Source: Lepraria neglecta (taxonomy: Eukaryota > Ascomycota > Lecanoromycetes > Lecanorales > Stereocaulaceae). From it: a stretch of 64,000 bases of DNA. The notes beneath the pieces are model-generated. The model was not told the origin of the DNA. It saw nothing but the letters and a program-made list of their open reading frames with translations, and searched no databases. A program made the position numbers and the translations under genes. The stretch lies in NCBI GenBank assembly GCA_033220425.1, contig CM065651.1, forward strand, positions 2,170,001 through 2,234,000, written 5' to 3'. Shown here piece by piece: positions 25,275-36,600 of the stretch (position 1 is the first letter of the stretch; each line of letters opens with the position of its first letter).

Positions 25275-25660
25275 CTCGACTGAACCAGCACCTCAATGAT
25301 CATGCTCATGCCTCCGCCGCTCGACTAGCATGACCTCGACCGCTCCTTCGACAGTCAGCATGTATCGCAGTAGTATAATATCTCACTCGTTTGCAATAGA
25401 CGTCTTGTCGCCGTTTAATCTAATCTTACTGTCTTCCCCGTGTAATGATTGGCGATGCCTCGAGCCTGCTTCTTTTCCTCTTCTTTGCGTTCTTCCGCCT
25501 CTTTATTGTCTTACTAATTATTATTACCTTCGCTGAGCCTCCTTAACGTTTATATTTGGTATCCTAATATTTATAGATAATTACCGCTATGAGGAATCCT
25601 GTACCTCGGATCTTGCCGCTTCTTTCGCCTTATAGTTAGTAATATTCGCTTCTTTCCTTA
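25275..25660. other. Possible DNA-transposon debris
   Basis: AT-rich stretch. On the minus strand between about 25.44 and 25.51 kb a basic, Glu/Lys-rich frame (EERKEEEKKQARG) resembles the charged tails of fungal pogo-type transposases. No terminal repeats or catalytic triad could be found, so the call is weak. Confidence 0.2.
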
Positions 25661-25665
25661 GATTT

Positions 25666-25886
25666 AGACTTTTTGGCGGTATACCTTCCCAACGCCTGCT
25701 GCAAACCCCGGAACAAACTTCGCTCAGCAACCGGGAACACCCCTCACCGACTGTATACAAAAATGCGCAACGACAGCCGGTTGCCTTTCCGTTCATTTTG
25801 CCTTCAACAACATTTGCTACGTGCGAAACACCGCGCAGGGCGAACACACTACACCCGGAGACTACTACACGGCCAACAAGCTCTAA
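25666..25886 (+). pseudogene. PAN/Apple-like secreted-domain fragment
   Basis: Short frame ending at the TAA at 25884-25886. It carries the spacing DCIQKCATTAGCLSVHF then NNICYVRN, matching the C-x3-C-x5-C and later Cys pattern of fungal PAN/Apple-type modules, which bind carbohydrate or protein outside the cell. A possible acceptor (tttag) just upstream suggests it was a 3' exon. No 5' exon with a signal peptide was identified, so this may be a remnant. Confidence 0.35.
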
Positions 25887-25889
25887 GCA

Positions 25890-26449
25890 CTAACTCGAGT
25901 CGCAGTTCAGCATACCGGTGATTAAGGGATATGCAGCTGGCGAAGAATCTAGCATTCTCATAAACTTCGTCCCTGCGCAAGTCAGTATCTTTTTGGGTTT
26001 TTTGAGTTTTGATATTCACTTGCAGGGTTGACGTGTAGTCATTCATAAAAGTTGCCTTGATTTGTTTGCTTTAGTAATTAGCCTGGAAATTGATGACTTA
26101 CGTCTTGTAGCCAAGAGATCTTGCGCCGACCTTAAAACTAAATGTTCATTCTCTCTGCTCGTCCAGAATCCATCGACTTAAAGTTAGTAGAAAGTTTGTC
26201 TCGGTGACAGCATCAATAAAAGTCGCCCAGTCTCTATACCGAAACTCCACTCCATTACCATTCACCTTTAAACTTGCACTTTTCCTTCCACTACGAGATG
26301 TAGCAAAGGTTTTCACGACATTTTTCAGCAGCTCGAATCAGGTGCTACTTTCCCGCCACACAAGCACCGACACTTTGCATTTGGGAAGAGGCCCATCAGT
26401 ACATTGACAACTAAGTTGACAGTCAGCGACGGTCCTCCACATTCATGAG
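25890..26449. other. Intergenic, nothing recognised
   Basis: Between the PAN-like fragment and the 3' end of the SGNH gene. No convincing coding signal. Confidence 0.35.
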
Positions 26450-27943
26450 CTACAACTTACTTTCCAAATTCACAGCTCGGAGCAGCAGCGGTGAATGTGG
26501 CAGGTGGTGGAGCAGCAGCTGGGGGATATGATGGTGGCGGAGCTGAGTTGGCTTGACCGATGAGACCGTTGATGCCCGCAATCGCTGCGTGGCCTGGGCT
26601 CGTGGGGTGGAAATTTTTGGAAAGAGGCAGTGGTAGTCCGCCCGAGGATCCAAAGTTTTGGTTAGGATCAATAGGCTGGCTTGAGTAAAAGCTGTTCTGT
26701 GTTGAAGGAGGGTTTCCATTCGCAGCTTGCTGGATGCTTTGGAACAATGCCGCACCACCGCTCGAAGGGCCGACAGTGCCGTTGATGGAACCAATGGGGG
26801 TGTTCCACTAGAAGATCCACGTATTAGAATTATCATTTCCTGACTGTTGCGGCTCATCAACGCCATCTTCGCAGAATCTATGACCTTGGAACACTGAGTC
26901 GATGTCAACCAGCTGGACGCGATTCTCTCCATTGTTGTGGAAGTTCTGCACATCACTGGCCAGCTGGTTGTTTAACTGGGTCGAGAGGTCATTCATGCCT
27001 TGACGCAGAGCCTGTGTCATCTTATTGGGACCGTCTGGTCCTGCGTACTAGTCGAATGAGACGCTGTCGCACTGAGTGGTGTTTTCGTTCCAGAATCTAG
27101 GATAGTTTGTCACGTAGAACTGGAAGGTTGGCTTGGTGGCTGTATGTAGGATATTCCATACCGTGTTCCATACTGGATTCCAGACTGAATTAGCGATATT
27201 GTTCTGAGTGGCAGCAATGGCCGCGTTGCACCGATCAGTGGTATCGCCAGTGGTAGTAAACCCATAGACACATTTGTCGACAATGTCGCCAAAGTTGGCA
27301 TCATTGCTAAAGATTTTGCAAATCAGCATTCCTATTACATGAAGAAACTGAAAGCATGAGACGATTGTAAGCCAGAGGGGAATCGAACGCTCAAACAGTG
27401 TCGGTGATAGCAACCTCTGCTGCCCAGTTCTTGACTTACCCGCCAACAGTCAGTGTCATCAAATCAGCATCAGAGTCGATCTCCTGAGTGGTTTGTACTT
27501 GGAGAGCGTTCTGCCCTGAGGACGCTTGGTGTTGAAAATCGGCGCTTCCGCCAAGAAGGCCAGTAAGCTGTCGCCCATAAGCTTGGGTGAAACGAGAGCA
27601 GAACCAGTTGTTGCAATCCGTTGCTTGATTGCTTTCTATACGATTCCAGAAGCCTGTTGCTAGCCGTTCTTTGTCTGTTTTGGGCATATATCGGGCCCTG
27701 GGGGCCCCCATTAGCTAGACATCCTTCCCAGGCTATTGCCACATTGCAACACCAGTCCATGGAGCCAATCTCGAGGTTTACGTAGGTGCCAGCAGCAATG
27801 CCTGAGCCATAGGAATCACCTTGCGCGAAGTATTTGCCAGGAGCTGCACGCGCGACGATGTTTGGATGGACAGGGTCAGCGGAGGTGAGTAGCGGCGAGA
27901 GGAGGAGCAGGAGGCCAAGACTTCCGCCGAAGTACACAACCAT
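26450..27943 (-). pseudogene. Secreted SGNH/GDSL hydrolase, interrupted by a solo LTR
   Basis: Starts at the ATG at 27943 with a signal peptide (GGSLGLLLLLSPLLTSA). Catalytic blocks: FAQGDSYGSGI (block I, nucleophile Ser), VGGNDANF split by a 133-bp intron at 27439-27307 (block III, GxND), and KNFHPTSPGH near 26.6 kb (block V, catalytic His). A Pro/Ala-rich tail follows. The family hydrolyses esters of carbohydrates or lipids outside the cell. The first exon is interrupted after SMDWC by a 143-bp LTR plus a 5-bp duplication, 148 bp in total, which also shifts the frame. Two in-frame TAG codons lie further on (near 27.05 kb and at 26.81 kb). All catalytic blocks can still be recognised, so inactivation looks fairly recent. 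Confidence 0.8.
27604..27756 (+). repeat. Solo LTR (143 bp) with 5-bp target duplication
   Basis: LTR at 27609-27751, starting TGTTGCAATCC and ending ACATTGCAACA, with TG..CA ends and flanked by the direct repeat CCAGT (27604-27608 and 27752-27756). The centre has a GC-rich palindromic stretch (gggccctgggggccccc). It is the same family as the LTRs of the 890-bp element at 32.7 kb and the solo LTR at 34.2 kb, and has the same length. It lies in plus orientation inside a minus-strand gene. A solo LTR with flanking duplication results from recombination between the two LTRs of a former full insertion. Confidence 0.85.
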
Positions 27944-29010
27944 AATTGGTGATGGCCCGGTATCGGTGTTAGTGCGCAGCGCAGTTGGGATCTGGAGGCT
28001 TGGAGAATGTCAAGAAATAAGGCAGAGTCTTTAGATGAAAGTGACAATATGTATAACCGGGTTCAGAGTCGAATTCCCATGACGACTTTATATCAGTATG
28101 CCCTCCACCTCCATGGCTTTGAAGATGAACGCCCTCGAGCTTACGGACAGCCATGAGTTTCAGCTTCGTTGTAGTCAGCAGTAAGCTTATGTATAATTTC
28201 GGTCGCCATAGGTTGGTCTCGTTTGTGATTTGCAGAGATGACAGACGACGACGAGACGTGAATCATGAAACATGAAACATGAAACTTAGTACTGGGGCGA
28301 GAGGTTGGTATATGTAAGCTTGCGTTAGCTGAGGCTCTGTCAATGAAAGCTGGCCACTATGCTGCTACTTAACGATCAATCATTCTGGCATTTCTGAGTG
28401 AGCGAAAAGAGGCACAGCACGGCATGAATCGGGGGTATTCTTATGCGGGCCAGACTGGCCCTAGCAATCCTAGGACATTGAACGTAGCTGACTTAGTCAC
28501 TCGAAGATAAGTCTTTTCGACAATATAGCTTCTGAGGCTACATATGGAAGCACAAGCTGGTGGAGTATTCTGACGGAAGGCCGCTGCGACGGGCGTTGAT
28601 GGGATAACCCTGTGGGGGTCTAGTGTGGGGTCCGCGAAATTGGCGGCTTCGTTTCATATTTTGGGGTCGCAAACGTGGGCCTTGACAATGCCCAAGTGAG
28701 CAGTCGATGGACAAAGATGTATTGATCTTTCAACGCATCGTCAGCACACCACCCTTGCCGATATGCTTGTCATGACAGGGGATGGAAAAATGTCAAAGCG
28801 CTTGATAAAAGTCTTTAAATGAAGAGCTCCTAGATGATCAAGTCTAGGCTAGTATATCGACCTTACCGCTAGCATAAGAGACCCTAGCAAACTCGACGGA
28901 GCCTCAGTATTTCTACACGTTTGCAGTCCCAACTTTTCACGCATCTTACTGGAAGGGAACAAGCTGCCTGGAGTCACTGACCAACACTTCTCGAGACTCC
29001 CGGAAGGATG
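27944..29010. other. Intergenic, promoter region of the SGNH gene
   Basis: About 1.1 kb without recognised coding features. A short triple repeat (catgaaa, x3) lies near 28264-28284. Confidence 0.35.
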
Positions 29011-29200
29011 GTTGTTCTTTGTCAGCCTTTTGCCATATGATATCCGAGAACAAATATTCGAGAGCCGGTATGTCGAAACTGCTTACCAGAAGAGTACAAC
29101 GCCCCCATGCTCGATTCTTGCCTCTTGTCGCGATTGGAAAGAGACAGACACCTACAAATATTTACATGCGACCAACAAGGCCCCAATGGTACGTCCCTGA
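29000..29200 (+). pseudogene. Fragment of a 2EXR/F-box-like protein
   Basis: The frame contains FFVSLLPYDIREQIFESR, which fits the LPxEIRxxI(Y/W) opening of the fungal 2EXR and F-box-like families. The frame stops soon after and nothing further of the domain can be read. It is probably a truncated relic. Confidence 0.3.
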
Positions 29201-29531
29201 TAGTCACAAATTGCCCGCAAAGTCTTGATCTACCGCTTCATGGCGGCATTACTAAGGCTTTCAGCTTACCTTGCACCCTGACAGCTGGTAATGGGTGACG
29301 CGTGGTCCTCTTATGCGCTCTTCTCCAAAATTTGTGCTGAATTGAAGCTTAGCAATGACACCCTTGCCTGCTCTCTCAAACGTTGGTGCCACTTCATTTG
29401 AATCTATAATCGCTGTGGAATTGAGTCATATCCATCATTCGACTTAAGATGATCAAGCGCAGAAGAAAAATGAGCAGCAAGCCAGCTCGAATCACAACGC
29501 TTAATTATGCGTGATATAGAGCCTCCATAGC

Positions 29532-30651
29532 TCAAAGCACATCTATGAGGTTTCTTGCTGGATCACTGATGTTAACACTCCAGTCTCGAGGCGTAGTCTG
29601 GATGTACAGGATCCCATTCTCGACAATGCACTCATTATACGAGCTCGAGCCGCTCACCAACTTGTCAACGACCCTAAGCGAGACTTCGTTCTTCTCAACA
29701 GCCTCCTTGAAACCCTCCTGAAGCATATCATCTTTTGCAAACCCAAGTTCTTCGATGGCCCTGGCAAAACCCTCGAAGTATTCAAAGCAGTATCCACCAA
29801 AGCTTTGCTGCCAATTGCTTGGGAAGTCGTAGTTCTCGGGTGTGTAGGTGGCGAGCTTAGCGAAGTTGGTTTTGAAATTGGGTGTCAGCTCTAGGACCGG
29901 CAAAGCAAAAATCTTTTGACACCGGGCTGTGAGCTCGTCAATTCGGGGGTCGTAATCGGCTCTGATTGAGTTCTTTGCGTGGAAGGTCAAGACTGATTCA
30001 TCACCGCCATTAGTAGCAACACCAGCGTCGGAAATAGCACCAGCCAAGTCTTCGCAAGCCTGATCTATGTTCACGCCGAGATTGCCCTTGGTGAAAATTA
30101 GGCGAAGGAGCCCGTCAGAGATGTCACAACCGGTGTAGCCGATGTCACGCTTGGTAGGAGCAAGCGTGATGACATGTTTCGAGGCCAGGTTGTTGAGCTC
30201 CACCTTGCCATCATCGCCGTACTTCTGGATAAACTCATCGATTCTGACAATGGCACGCTCAATGTATCTGATTGGTGTCAATATTGCACTCCAATCTTCG
30301 ACTAGACACGAACTCTGTGAACATTGAACCTGTGTTGTCTTGTGCGTAGCTATCCGTAGCTAGCGGATAGATATACTCAGCATCAATAGCGACCTTCCAT
30401 GGGACGCCAAGCAGTGTGGAAAGGTAGGTCTCCAGATCATTGCACTTTACTTCGAAATTATCTCGTACTGTGCTCGGGTCAAGGTCAGCCTAGAACACAG
30501 CACGGAGGACGTTTGACGCACTATTCTTACGGACCGCTAATCGCAGCTGGGTGTTCACTGGCGCATCGGCAATGATGCTGGGCGCTGCAGATGTCGATGG
30601 AGTATCAGCAGTGCTGGAAGTCGACGTATTCTTGATGACCGTCATATTCAT
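29532..30651 (-). pseudogene. Conserved cytoplasmic-type protein, unknown, likely broken
   Basis: The body is a 249-codon frame (30281-29532) without an ATG at its start. The natural start is the ATG at 30651 (MNMTVIKNTSTSSTADTPS), followed by a Ser/Thr-rich leader and a domain with DLETYLSTLLGVPWKVAID and YIYPLATDSYAQD. Two problems separate the pieces: an in-frame TAG near 30.49 kb where Gln would fit (RAVF/ADLDPST), and a one-base shift near 30.3 kb between MFTEF and LVEDWSAILTP. The C-terminal part is well kept (SKHVITLAPTKRDIGY, GSSSYNECIVENGILYI, RDWSVNISDPARNLIDVL). There is no signal peptide, membrane helix or known motif. A 3'-end function can only be guessed, so I give none. Confidence 0.5.
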
Positions 30652-31249
30652 AGCACTTGACAACTCCTTTGCTGGTAGAAGATATTAAATTGAGGGTTTG
30701 AAGTGGGCGTCCCACTCCCAAGAACTGCCAAGCGAGATCCAGCGTGTGCCGCACCTAGACTTGACTTTATTTGGATAAGGTATCTAGCGAAGCGCAGCAG
30801 CTACTGCAAGCCGGATCATCAATCGTTGCCGCGCCTCCTTGGCAACAGGGGATCATGAGTTCTCACCGCTAATCCATAATGGGGTACACATAGGCAATTG
30901 CTTTCTTTTGGTGGGTGGAAACTTGCGTTTCACAATGAAGATCCGCAGGCTATCATCAAGGTCAGCTACGGCCACTGTTATCTCAAGAGATGACTCAAAG
31001 CAAGGCTGCATTCATGGCTGTATGGATCCTGTCTTCTTCGCCACGAGGGTATCACTTCCGCTAGCTTGCACACATTGTATTCATTCTTCTCATAACAATA
31101 TCCAAGCGCCATTCAGTCTTTTTCGAATGGACTTGCTTTGAGAATATTGTTTTTCGGCTAAAGTAAAAGTACATATCCCCTTCGCCCAAAATATGCCAAG
31201 GTGTGTAATCGAGATACTTAAAAACTCCTGAGCACTCAAACCTCGGCAT
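30652..31249. other. Intergenic, nothing recognised
   Basis: Upstream region of the unknown gene and downstream region of the next secreted gene. No coding signal recognised. Confidence 0.35.
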
Positions 31250-31777
31250 TCACTCAGCAGCAACCGCCGCAACGGTCGAATTGACCTTCCCGTAAATTTT
31301 GAAATTGCCATACAAGCCAGTCAATGGCTGCGCAGAATGCGCAAGGGCTACTTGAACTTCTAAAAGACCAGTAGGATTCGTAGTGTAATTTCCCCCATCA
31401 ACATCTTCCTGACCAACGCACTTCCCTGCAAGCTCTATTGCCTTGCCCATTATCTCTCGTGGCATTACGTAGGGATTGCCTCCAGGGCTGCGGATAACTT
31501 TGTAGTCCAGCGTGAGCACGCAGTCCCGTTCTTCAATGACATGAGGGCATTTGATCCATGGTATACCAGGACTGTATTCGTGTCTGAGTATGTAATACTT
31601 GTTGGGATGTTGCTCGATGAATTTCGAGGCAGCGAGGTGGCACGCCGAGTATGATAGACGTGTCGCACTTGCACGAGGTGAGCATGTGAATAAATCTTCT
31701 GCGCCAAAGACAGTTGAAAAAATGGCGAGGAGAGCCGGGAGATAGGTCGAGAGGAGTGTTGGTAAGGCGAGATACAT
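31250..31777 (-). CDS. Secreted protein of unknown family
   Basis: Single exon of 175 residues with an ATG at 31777. Signal peptide about residues 1-25 (ALPTLLSTYLPALLAIFSTVFG). The mature chain has five cysteines (FTCSP, YSACHL, IKCPH, ERDCVL, GKCVG) and the features NKYYILRHEY and GNYTTNPTGLL. It ends with a short Ala/Val-rich tail. One N-glycosylation sequon (NYTT) and another (NSTV) are present. No family recognised. It sits beside a degraded secreted protease and looks intact. Confidence 0.6.
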   Translation of the reverse strand: MYLALPTLLSTYLPALLAIFSTVFGAEDLFTCSPRASATRLSYSACHLAASKFIEQHPNKYYILRHEYSPGIPWIKCPHVIEERDCVLTLDYKVIRSPGGNPYVMPREIMGKAIELAGKCVGQEDVDGGNYTTNPTGLLEVQVALAHSAQPLTGLYGNFKIYGKVNSTVAAVAAE

Positions 31778-32380
31778 TGGATTTTTTGTCAGGTTGGATC
31801 AAATTTTGGACAGCAGGTGTGCAGTGCTTCAAAGAACTTGCTCTAACCTCATACTTGAGAAGATCACAATAGCGCTTATGATTGCGTCTTGCGGCAGGGC
31901 TCTCTAGAAGCGACGTGTCTCTCGGCATTGGTCATATTGACGATATCCGCTGAAAGGACGTATTGCTTTCTAAGTCACGACGCATGAAAACCCTTCTTAG
32001 TCATGAGATCCGACTCAATTGGCTGGCTAAGCATGATTCCGCCCAGTTGCCCTCAGTCGGGCCGTAAGCCGCACTCCAAACTCTAAGGATACCCTGGCCA
32101 TTGGGCCCCCTCCAACACAGCCAACATTTCTTTGGCATACCTTGCGTGCCGCAATTGCATTACCGGTCGAAACCCCGAGACTTCAGCTGACTCACTCATG
32201 CCTCTTACATTCTGTCTCGCGTATGAGGATTTTGGATTACACTGCCGCTTTTCAACACGATCTCGACCTATACCGCTGTCTCTCGGTTATTGTGCATTCT
32301 CTCTCCCGTGTTCGAATATGTGAATCTCCATTCTGGAACTTCAATCTTCCGCGCTGTCATGGCAAATGCTTTCACTTGTT
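31778..32380. other. Intergenic, nothing recognised
   Basis: Short frames on both strands overlap and show no domain. Confidence 0.3.
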
Positions 32381-32707
32381 CTACCCACTAAGCCCCCAAG
32401 TAGATGTTGCCAGTTCAAAGAATTCCTCCACTATCAGTACCGCAGCAGGTGCCAGCGCGACGGCTCTCTTAGACTTAGTGCTCTTCTGAGCTTTGCACTG
32501 TTGACTTGTGGTCGGCTTGGGAGCAGCACTACATTGGACTGGCGTCAGAATCCCATCACCGGTGACCTCGCCCGCGGAATTACCACTTGTTGATTTCTTG
32601 AAATCCAATATTTCACTTGAAAACTTTGGGAGCTCAAATGCGATGCTGGCAGTAGTCGCATCCGTCCGCGTTGACTGAAGTGCGCTTTTGCAGACGTCCT
32701 GAGGTTG
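32381..32707 (-). pseudogene. Ser/Thr-rich C-terminal coding fragment next to the TRIM element
   Basis: Open frame on the minus strand that runs straight into the left border of the 890-bp LTR element. It has Cys residues (SQPQDVCKSALQ and TPVQCSAAP), Thr/Ser-rich stretches and ends TSTWGLSG. It could be the 3' exon of the subtilase gene, with which it shares strand and direction and from which the element separates it, or a separate secreted protein. The frame across the element is not preserved. Confidence 0.35.
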
Positions 32708-33607
32708 AGAGCTGTTACAATATGGCAATAGGCTAGGAAGGATATCTAGCTAATGGGGGCCCCTAGGGCCCCATATATGCCCAAAACAGACAAAGAACGG
32801 CTAGCAACAGGCTTCTAGAATCGTATAGAAAGCAATCAAGTAACGGATTATAACACTCCCCTCGATGCTAGAAATAGATCCCTGCTAGCGCTCCCCTTAA
32901 TCCCGGACCTAAAATATTTATCGGCGTCTGAGAGGTCGTTAATAGTCCCGAGAATCCATATATCTCCTGTATATCCGGACTGAAATACTCTTAGTAGCAA
33001 TTGACTGAGGAGCCGTACCTATAAAACCGTCTAGGGCTTAAGTGACCGTCGTAGGCCTGAGAATTTATCTCCCCTGTATCTAGACCGAAATACTCCTAGA
33101 AATAACTGATTGAGGAGCCGTGCCTATAAAACCGTATAGGGCTTGAGTAGTCGTGGTAGGCCTGAGAATTTATCTCCCCTGTATCCGGACCGAAATACTC
33201 CCAGAAATAACTGGCTGGGAGCCTAATTCCTCTATAATACCTCTACTAAGTTCTGACTCTATATCTATAAGTCGACTAGCAAGTAAATCCGAGGGCTAAA
33301 CTCCTCCATACCGCCTCCCCTAAATAGCGAATCCTTAGGTAGTACGTGAGTCGATACAGGCGTATACGAGGGCTGAATGTATACAACGTAGACACCGTGC
33401 TACGAGGGAACCTTCCCTATAAAGGTACAGCGGAATAGTCGCTGTCCGGGCTTATAACCTATTGCAATGTGGCAATAGGCTGGGAAGGATATCTAGCTAA
33501 TAGGGGCCCCCAGGGCCCTATATATGGCCAAAACAGACAAAGAACGGCTAGCAACAGGCTTCCGGAATCACATAGAAAGCAATCAAGCAACGGATTGCAA
33601 CAAGAGC
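32708..33607 (-). mobile_element. Complete TRIM-like non-autonomous LTR element (890 bp)
   Basis: The element spans 32713-33602 and is flanked by the 5-bp direct repeat AGAGC (32708-32712 and 33603-33607). Two 143-bp LTRs lie in direct orientation at 32713-32855 and 33460-33602. On the minus strand the internal region begins next to the 33460 LTR with GGTTATAAGCCCGG, a plausible primer-binding site. It ends next to the 32855 LTR with the purine run GAGGGGAG, a polypurine tract, so the element reads right to left. The 604-bp interior has no coding capacity. It contains about 2.6 copies of a 105-109-bp tandem unit (32950-33222). The LTRs differ at about a dozen sites, nearly all C/T or G/A, which fits RIP. 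It looks structurally whole. Confidence 0.85.
32950..33222. repeat. Tandem repeat inside the TRIM-like element
   Basis: Unit of about 105-109 bp starting gagaat..tatctcc at 32950, 33059 and 33164. The third copy is partial. Each unit has the blocks gaaatactc and gaggagccg, and the two complete units also share tataaaaccgt and gggctt. Confidence 0.75.
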
Positions 33608-33698
33608 CTTCTTGCACAGAATAGACGCAGAATATCTAGTTGCAATCGGCAAGTGGCGTGTTACATCCATGGTCTATGCTATATTAGATGACAACGGA

Positions 33699-36600
33699 TC
33701 ATTCCGACTTAGGCTTTGTATGCATACTCGATGTCGGAGCAGATGCAGCAGCCGCTGGGGATATGCTTTGGAAATCTCCAGAGGCCATCGCGGTGTTTGA
33801 GGTAACGTTCGAGGTAGGGATTGCTGTCTTGGTCGTCATAGAGCTCGGCATGGGTTCTGAGGCACAAATATTGGCAGGATCATCTCGCTTCCTTAGACTC
33901 AACGGGCAAACCGTGTCTGCCGAACCATCTAGCCCATTCCACGCAACTCGGTAGGTCCCTCTAGGTCTCACGTATGCTCCATCCTCGGCGACAAAGTAGT
34001 TCTTCGCGATGCTTTGATACTGTGTAATGTCGTTTCCAAGTTGAAATGGGATTGTTGTTCTGCCGAGCATGTATGCTACCAAGCCAGCGAAAGAAGCGGT
34101 GGCTGTTTATCCCACCGAACGTTAGTCTAGGTCTCCACAATAACAGGAGATGAACTAAAGGGTGTTGCAATCCGTTGCTTGATTGCTTTCTATGCGATTC
34201 CAGAAGCCTGTTGCTAGCCGTTCTTTGTCTATTTGGGCCATATATGGGGCCCTGGGGGCCCCCATTAGTTAGACGTCCTTCCCAGCCTATTGCCACATTG
34301 CAACAAAGGGGTATCAAGAATAATTTCATACGATAACAGGATTTGAATTCGCCGCCAGATGTGCCATCGCTATCTCGTTCTTGTATTACAAAGTTGGCAT
34401 CGGCACAGAGAGCATTAATGCCATAGGTATAGACATCGCCTTCCTGAGAGAGGGCAGCAAGTGCTCCGGTCTTATCCACGGCGCCGAATCTGATCAAAGG
34501 AAAATTAGCTGATGCTAGCTTTGATTGATAATCGGAGTTAAAAACCCCGGCTGTCTTAGCGCTGTTCCCTGTTGTAACTACGACAATTACTCCAAGATTC
34601 ATGATGGCTTGAAGGGTCGTCTTGAGTTGAGTTATATAATCCTGATTTGGTATATTGAAACCCAGAGAGATCGAAACGACTGTCTGGCCGGCCAAAGCTT
34701 GCTGATTGCTTTGCCGAGTGCTGACGTCTTCGAGTACCTCCTCGAGACCCGATACGATGGATTAATAATTCGACGATATCACAGTGGGTATAATGGTTGC
34801 TTGTTTCGCGACGCCACTCTTTTGTCCACAGACCTTAGAAGCCATGCAAGTTCCGTGTCCGACGTAGCCTTCCTTCGTTTGGCGTCTATCTGGAGCCCAG
34901 ACCCAATTTAGATCGATGTTAATCTTGCCAAATCCGTCAATACCCTCACAATTACCCTGGAACTCCTATGGTGAGATAATTAGTCGTCTGCTCAAGCTTA
35001 AAAGTTGGGAAAGCAGAGAAGCTTACCCAGTGTTCATCGTTAACGCCGCTGTCTACAACGTACACCCACGTGTTTTCGCCGTTTGTTTCTTCTATAATAT
35101 AATCTACATCGTCGACGAAGGTTGTTACACCGTGGGTCCATGCGAGGACTAAAAAGTCTTCGGGACAATCCATTTGCCTGACCAGTCGCGTCCCTTTGTC
35201 TCTCTTTTGCACAGGATCTCCATTATCGCTAGCATCTCCTGCAGACGTCTCCCTTTCTTCGAAATGACTTGCGCGCTCAGATCTAACTGGGATTATAGAG
35301 GCTTCCGTCTCTGCATCCCGAGCTTGGCGCGGGAATTTTAACACGTTGCGATTTGAGGGGCCACCTGGCACGTTTCGATGATTCTTTGATTCGGGCTTCA
35401 CTGTCGGTGTTGCAGAGCCAATCACAACGTGGTCAAACACACTGTGGTAGAAACACTAGTAGAGATGACAGAAGAGAGCGTACCAGAGGGGAACAATGTC
35501 ACATCGGCGCAAGTCATGACGAGGAGTATGTCGCTTCGAGAGGATATTTGCTGGGTCTCATCCGGTGTCAGGTCATAGCCGATCCAAGTACCACCACTGA
35601 CTGACGTGCCATCAACATCAGGCGAGACTCATCCTTTTTGAGGATCAAACTATTTAAGCAATCCGTCAATTTGAGCCTGTGGTGCACCACTAGCTGCAAT
35701 GATGAAATATTGCGCACCAGTCACTGAGCTTGACGAACTTGATGAGGATGTACTAGAAGATGACATGATTGTGGAAGGTATGTCTGTCGAAGTAGACGCT
35801 TTTGTCGATGTGATGGAATTGGAGTTACACTTTTAGCCCTGGTCAGTAGTGGTTTGTTTGTCATCTGGCTTGTTAGGATCTTCGGAGTAAGGTGGAGGAG
35901 GATCATCAGGAGCTCCATCAGTCCCGCCTACGGGGCCTCCAGGGTATCCTGGCGGGCCAGTAGTACCATCTGGAAGCCCGCCATCAGGAAGATGAATGCC
36001 AAAGCCACCGCCAATGTTTATACTGCCTCCGAGCCTCGAACAGAGTAAGGCCCACCAATAAAACCAAAGCTACCTCCACCACCTCTCCAAGGCCTGTTGC
36101 TTGGTGGAACGATGACTCTGTGCGGTCCTATGAGCCAAAACCCTCCTTGAGTTGTGGTCTGCCTGTTGACTCCCTCGACAAAATTGCTAGATATATCAAT
36201 GGGTTGCGTAATATCTTCATATCCACGAAGGGTAGTGGAACTATATGTGACATTGCGGACGGGAGAGTTGAGAGGTTGATAGTGGATTAAGCCCCACTGA
36301 CGTCGATAACAAGCTAGCCAATACCTGTTGCGCCAGGAGTGTTTGACATAAATGATTGACTAGGGTTTGTATTGGTAATGGTAGATTGTCCATTGGCATT
36401 TGTGGTGATAAAAGCAATACCGACGACAAGTTGACCATTTGACTGCGAGTAAAATGTTATTGAAGCTAGAGAATTTCCCGAATTTGACCCGGGATTCGTT
36501 GCTGTTGTGGTTACACTCGGGGTTTTTTCTGGTTGATTGTTGCTCGATGCCGTCGAGCTGGCGGTGCTAGTAGTGATGGCACCCTTTGGTCCAGGCCCAT

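Noticed and set aside
27609-27751. The 143-bp repeats as MITEs with terminal inverted repeats (GTTGCAAT..ATTGCAAC).
   Set aside because: Including the outer TG..CA bases, the flanks give clean 5-bp duplications at three sites, and two copies bound an interior with primer-site and purine-tract signals. LTR identity fits better than a DNA transposon.
32713-33602. The 32.7-33.6 kb block as a tandem pair of independent insertions.
   Set aside because: A single AGAGC duplication lies outside the pair and none lies inside, so it is one element with two LTRs.
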